Assembly (NCBI GenBank): GCA_030532815.1
Contig: JAUNKI010000026.1
Span: 1-16,838, forward strand
Source: Leptotrichiaceae bacterium
Lineage (GTDB): Bacteria > Fusobacteriota > Fusobacteriia > Fusobacteriales > Leptotrichiaceae
Length of the DNA stretch: 16,838 nucleotides
Reading direction: 5' to 3'
In this document: piece by piece, positions 13,925-16,838 of the stretch
Position numbering within the stretch: the stretch's first letter is position 1
Layout: every line of letters begins with the position of its first letter
The notes under the pieces: generated by a model
Database searches by the model: none
Seen by the model: the letters and a program-made list of their open reading frames with translations, nothing else
What the model was told of the DNA's origin: nothing
Position numbers and translations under genes: made by a program

Positions 13925-14356
13925 TCAGTATTTTTTTATAATTTCTTCTATTTCTCCAATATCAGATGCCTTTACTAATTTTTCAATACATTCGTCATTC
14001 TGAAACAGCTCCATTAACTTCATGAGTATTTCCATATGACTGTCCGAATCTTTAGAAGCAAGTATAAATATAAGATTTATTTTCTGCTCTCCGTAATTTA
14101 CAGGTTCAGTAAGCTTCAGGAGACTTATTCCCGTACTTACCGCTCCGTCTTCAGGTCTTGCATGGGGCATTGCCAGATTTTCCCTTAATACTACGTAAAA
14201 TCCCAATTCATTTATACTTTTTATCATTGCATGTACATATCTTTCCTCAATTACGCCTTTTTCAAGGAGAGGAGTTGCCGCTATTTTTATACTTTCTTCC
14301 CAGTTTTCTACAAAGTCAAGTATCTGTATATTACCTTTCAGTTCTTTTTCCAACAT
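13925..14356 (-). CDS. PTS IIA component (mannitol/fructose-type fold, ascorbate system)
   Basis: A 143-residue PTS EIIA protein that carries phosphate from HPr to IIB. The active-site histidine is His65 in LAMPHARPED (61-70), and His107 in SDSHMEIL is the second conserved histidine near the site. The start is preceded by AAGGAA, and the gene overlaps the end of the regulator gene by 19 bases, so regulator and IIA are translationally coupled. The C-terminal domain of that regulator is a close relative of this protein, which suggests duplication of an EIIA unit. Confidence 0.93.
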   Translation of the reverse strand: MLEKELKGNIQILDFVENWEESIKIAATPLLEKGVIEERYVHAMIKSINELGFYVVLRENLAMPHARPEDGAVSTGISLLKLTEPVNYGEQKINLIFILASKDSDSHMEILMKLMELFQNDECIEKLVKASDIGEIEEIIKKY

Positions 14357-16410
14357 ACGGGTTCCTTTCTGAAATATTCTTCCAATTCTCCATATTCCGT
14401 CATTCGTGAAATTTTTTCAATAAATCTGTATTTAGTTACTAATTCAAATAAGTCATTAATTATGTTTAAGTGATCATTCTTATTAACTGTTGCAAAGCTT
14501 AAAAATATATTTGCACTTTTCCCGTTAGGAAAAAAAACTTTCTCTTTCACAACTAATAATGAAACACCGCTTTTCAATATATTTTCCGAAATTCCCGCAT
14601 GGGGTATTGCAAGTCCTTCTTCAATTACTATATATGCTCCGTGTTTTTCTACAAGTTTTATCATTTCTTTTATATATTCTTCCCTGACAATTCCGTTTTT
14701 CTTTAAAATATTTCCTGATTCAGTTATAGCTTCTTTCCAGTCCGTAACTTTTTCCACAAAACCTACATTATTTCTGTTCAGCATTTTTCCGAGTACGGCT
14801 CCTACATCCGACAAATCATCAACAATTTTATTTTCCAATTCTTTCTTCAAATCACTGATAAGCTTATCCCTGCTTTCTATATCCGTATTGTTTTCTATTA
14901 CTTCCATAAGTTTTTTCATGGATATTTTTGTACTGCTTTTTCTTATTCCGTATTTGGAAAGAAGTATAAAATCTTCCTCTTTAAGTAAAGGATTTATTTT
15001 AACAACAGGAATTCCGTATTTATCTTCTAAATTCACAGTGGACAGTATCAAATCGGTATTTTTATGATTAGGTACAAAATCTTCTATAAGATAGTAAGGA
15101 AGTACATCCACTATGTCCAAGTCATAATTTTCCTTCAGACTCTGTTCCAGTACTTTTGAGCTTCCATATCCGAGACCGCAGATCAGTATTACTTTCTTTG
15201 TTTTTTCAGAAGTATTTCTCTCAACGGAAGCTTTTATATGAAATCCCATTAAAGCTATCTCATCTTCAGGAAATTTTATTTCAAAAAGTTCTTCTATTTC
15301 TTTTACTCCTTTACTTACTACGTCAAGAATAGGATCTTTTGCCAAAATCAGCTCCTTAAAAACCGAATTTGTTATACTTATATTATTTTTAATACGGTAC
15401 ATTGCAGGTTTTATATGGTACAGAAGTCCGTCATACAGTATTTCGTCTCTTGTCAAATCTATTTTTATTATTTTACTTACTTCCGAAATCATTTTTTTTA
15501 TAATCAACTCTTCATTTATCCAGCCTTCAAAAGAATTATTCTTAAAACTGTTTATGTTAATTCCGGTTATAAGGTCAGTTATTTCTATTAAAACTTCAGA
15601 TTTCAGTTGTTTTTTTCCGGAAATTTTTTTTAATATATTTTCAATTTTTGCATATTCATCAGTATGTATAAGAAATTTTCTGGAAATCATACTTCGGTCA
15701 TTTTCGTAAATTTTACCGGAATTAAGCAATATGAGTACATAAGAAAATATTTTACTGTAACTTTCCTCATTTATGTTGAGCTGCATTACTTTTTTTATTT
15801 CCATTATAAATTCTTTTGTATTTTCAATGCTTTCTTCTTTTATGTATTTATAAAAATAATTTAAAATATGTGTCTTAAAAACTTTCAAATTATTTTTCCC
15901 ATTCAGAAAAATAAGTATTTCTTCGAGCAATTCCACTTTTTTTATGAGAATTTCCCTTGCACTTCCTACAGGTCTGTAACCTTTATCATTTTTATAAATC
16001 AGCTTTATTTCCTCTTTTTCAAGTTCCGACGATAATCTTTTTATATCTTTTTTTACCGTTGTTCTTGAAACTTCAAGTTCTTCACATATTTTCGTAATAT
16101 TAAGTCCTTTTTTATCAAAAAACAATATCAGCTTTAAAATGATTTTCCTATCTTCTACGGATAATTTTCCTGAATTTTCCAAAACTTCATAAAGACTTTT
16201 AAAATCCTGGTCTTTCTCTATGAAAATAGTACTTCTATCTCTTTCCGTAGCTTTATATCCCAATATTTTCAACATATAATCTATATTATCAATATAATAT
16301 CTCGCAGCTCTGTCGGATACTCCGTATTCTTCGGATATCAGTTTGAAACTGTATTTCTTTCCTTTAATAAGACTGTTTAATATTTCGGTTTCTCTATAAT
16401 TCAACATCAT
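14338..16410 (-). CDS. BglG/MtlR-type transcriptional activator with PRDs, EIIB-like and EIIA domains
   Basis: A 690-residue PTS-controlled regulator. Domains in order: a first helix-turn-helix (about 5-50, VSDRAARYY), a second helix-turn-helix (85-150, VSRTTVKKDI at 114-123), PRD1 (about 160-270), PRD2 (about 295-395), an EIIB-like domain with Cys411 in CGLGYGSS, and an EIIA domain (545-685) with His604 in AIPHAG and His647. PRD2 keeps both expected histidines (His332, His391). PRD1 seems to lack a His in its first helix (SYVLILLNSGKI, 223-234), so control may rest on PRD2, EIIB and EIIA. It is first in the operon and probably activates it from the palindrome upstream. Two in-frame ATGs (16410, 16407) are both possible after AAAGGTGA. 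The architecture is that of MtlR/UlaR-like activators, not of RNA-binding antiterminators. Confidence 0.92.
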   Translation of the reverse strand: MMLNYRETEILNSLIKGKKYSFKLISEEYGVSDRAARYYIDNIDYMLKILGYKATERDRSTIFIEKDQDFKSLYEVLENSGKLSVEDRKIILKLILFFDKKGLNITKICEELEVSRTTVKKDIKRLSSELEKEEIKLIYKNDKGYRPVGSAREILIKKVELLEEILIFLNGKNNLKVFKTHILNYFYKYIKEESIENTKEFIMEIKKVMQLNINEESYSKIFSYVLILLNSGKIYENDRSMISRKFLIHTDEYAKIENILKKISGKKQLKSEVLIEITDLITGININSFKNNSFEGWINEELIIKKMISEVSKIIKIDLTRDEILYDGLLYHIKPAMYRIKNNISITNSVFKELILAKDPILDVVSKGVKEIEELFEIKFPEDEIALMGFHIKASVERNTSEKTKKVILICGLGYGSSKVLEQSLKENYDLDIVDVLPYYLIEDFVPNHKNTDLILSTVNLEDKYGIPVVKINPLLKEEDFILLSKYGIRKSSTKISMKKLMEVIENNTDIESRDKLISDLKKELENKIVDDLSDVGAVLGKMLNRNNVGFVEKVTDWKEAITESGNILKKNGIVREEYIKEMIKLVEKHGAYIVIEEGLAIPHAGISENILKSGVSLLVVKEKVFFPNGKSANIFLSFATVNKNDHLNIINDLFELVTKYRFIEKISRMTEYGELEEYFRKEPVCWKKN

Positions 16411-16467
16411 ATATCACCTTTCACTATAAGAATACCTCATAAAATAAAATAAACAATTTACACTCAT

Positions 16468-16485
16468 TTTCAAATATATTTGAAA
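16468..16485 (-). promoter_or_regulatory. 18-base perfect palindrome, probable operator of the PTS regulator, with promoter
   Basis: TTTCAAATATATTTGAAA (16468-16485) is a perfect palindrome. Its minus-strand end, TTGAAA, can serve as a -35 box, with TATTTT 16 bases later as -10, 58 bases or so before the regulator ATG. The half TTCAAATATAT occurs again at 16542-16552. A repeated half-site upstream of a promoter is what an activator such as the adjacent PRD regulator needs. Confidence 0.5.
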
Positions 16486-16519
16486 TAATGTTACCCCCTA
16501 TCTGTTTTACAAAATAATT

Positions 16520-16539
16520 TGTCTGAAAAATATCCGACA
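16520..16539. repeat. Imperfect dyad between the two TTCAAATATAT sites
   Basis: TGTCTGA (16520-16526) and TCCGACA (16533-16539) are inverted repeats with one mismatch around six bases. It is isolated in AT-rich DNA upstream of the promoter and may be a second regulatory site. Confidence 0.25.
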
Positions 16540-16541
16540 GC

Positions 16542-16552
16542 TTCAAATATAT
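16542..16552. repeat. Second copy of the TTCAAATATAT half-site
   Basis: An exact 11-base repeat of the left part of the palindrome at 16469-16479, 73 bases apart. The right half (GTTTA in place of TTGAA) is degenerate. This may be a weaker binding site of the same regulator. Confidence 0.35.
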
Positions 16553-16562
16553 GTTTATAATA

Positions 16563-16606
16563 TAAAAACATCTTCACCTGTATTATTATACTACAGATAA
16601 AGATGT
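16563..16606 (-). terminator. Strand-specific Rho-independent terminator of a gene entering from the right
   Basis: Arms 16568-16582 and 16592-16606 pair around a 9-base loop. Read as minus-strand RNA, the central TAT/GTG section forms G-U, A-U and G-U pairs, giving an unbroken 15-base stem followed by UUUUAUA. Read as plus-strand RNA, the same section would hold two C-A mismatches. The hairpin therefore serves minus-strand transcription: it ends an upstream transcript, or less likely attenuates the PTS operon leader. Confidence 0.65.
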
Positions 16607-16838
16607 GTTAAAGCAAAAATTCGTGAAGATTCATTTCCATTTTTTATTGAAATAATCTGAATATCGAAAAAATTTTTATTTTATTTAATTGTATCTTTGT
16701 CAGTTTGATAATTTTTATTATTTTTTTCATTTAAAATACTAGTTAAATTTTTATAAATTTTTTTCTTTATTTGTTTTAATATACTATTTTCTATTTTCCT
16801 TACTTTATACCTTCTACCTTACTTTTTCCTTCAAGTAT
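16607..16838 (-). other. Possible 3' end of an off-window minus-strand gene; no complete gene
   Basis: On the minus strand, one frame is open from the window edge to a stop at 16800-16802 (ending GKSKVEGIK). Another is open for 45 codons from 16818 to a stop at 16681 without ATG, rich in Lys, Asn and Ile. Either could be the tail of a gene that the terminator at 16563-16606 closes. No start codon, ribosome site or recognisable motif is visible. Confidence 0.3.

Noticed and set aside
12206..14356. Assignment of the PTS as an L-ascorbate transporter (ulaABC)
   Set aside because: Family membership is clear, but the ascorbate catabolic genes are absent and split transketolase genes are present, so the substrate is left open.
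14338..16410. RNA-binding BglG-type antiterminator
   Set aside because: The N-terminus has two helix-turn-helix units and not the short CAT RNA-binding domain, so DNA-binding activation is more likely.

Overview
The window is strongly AT-rich, with tightly packed, co-directional genes and AT-only regulatory spacers. Gene content (Tat-linked EfeOBU iron uptake, a PTS with split transketolase, DUF1858-type domains) suggests an anaerobic or microaerophilic fermenter, most likely Fusobacteriota of the Leptotrichia/Sebaldella type. That assignment rests on composition and gene style, not on a marker gene.

Layout, left to right. (1) 1-57 looks like the end of an IS30-family element whose body lies outside the window. 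(2) 99-3087, minus strand: a three-gene unit, transcribed in the order periplasmic-binding-fold protein without a signal peptide, Cys-containing P-loop GTPase, and ABC ATPase. It has no permease gene. Two of the three proteins start with DUF1858-like helical domains. This is the best candidate here for an undescribed system. (3) 3222-7972, minus strand: efeO-efeB-efeU-tatC-tatA, an iron-uptake operon carrying its own minimal Tat translocase next to a Tat-signal DyP peroxidase. A terminator hairpin at 3177-3204 ends it, and a promoter for the three-gene unit lies just beyond. (4) 7973-10365, a patchy accessory region. It holds a putative 150-bp MITE, an unknown membrane protein preceded by a frameshifted hydrophilic gene relic, and a plus-strand MarR regulator fused in frame to a small membrane protein behind a palindrome-rich promoter. 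A bidirectional terminator lies at 10283-10329. (5) 10366-16410, minus strand: a PRD/EIIB/EIIA regulator, ascorbate-type PTS IIA, IIB and IIC, and the two halves of a split transketolase in one tight operon. (6) 16411-16838: regulatory DNA with an 18-bp palindrome, then a strand-specific terminator for a gene entering from the right.

How they work together. EfeO, EfeB and EfeU take up iron at the cell surface. EfeB needs Tat export, which tatC and tatA supply. The downstream GTPase/ATPase/binding-protein unit may handle metal or a metal cofactor inside the cell, but this is inferred only from domains and neighbourhood. The PTS operon probably imports and phosphorylates a ketose-like or acid sugar whose phosphate becomes a transketolase substrate. 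The lactonase, decarboxylase and epimerases of the ascorbate pathway are absent, so the substrate is open.
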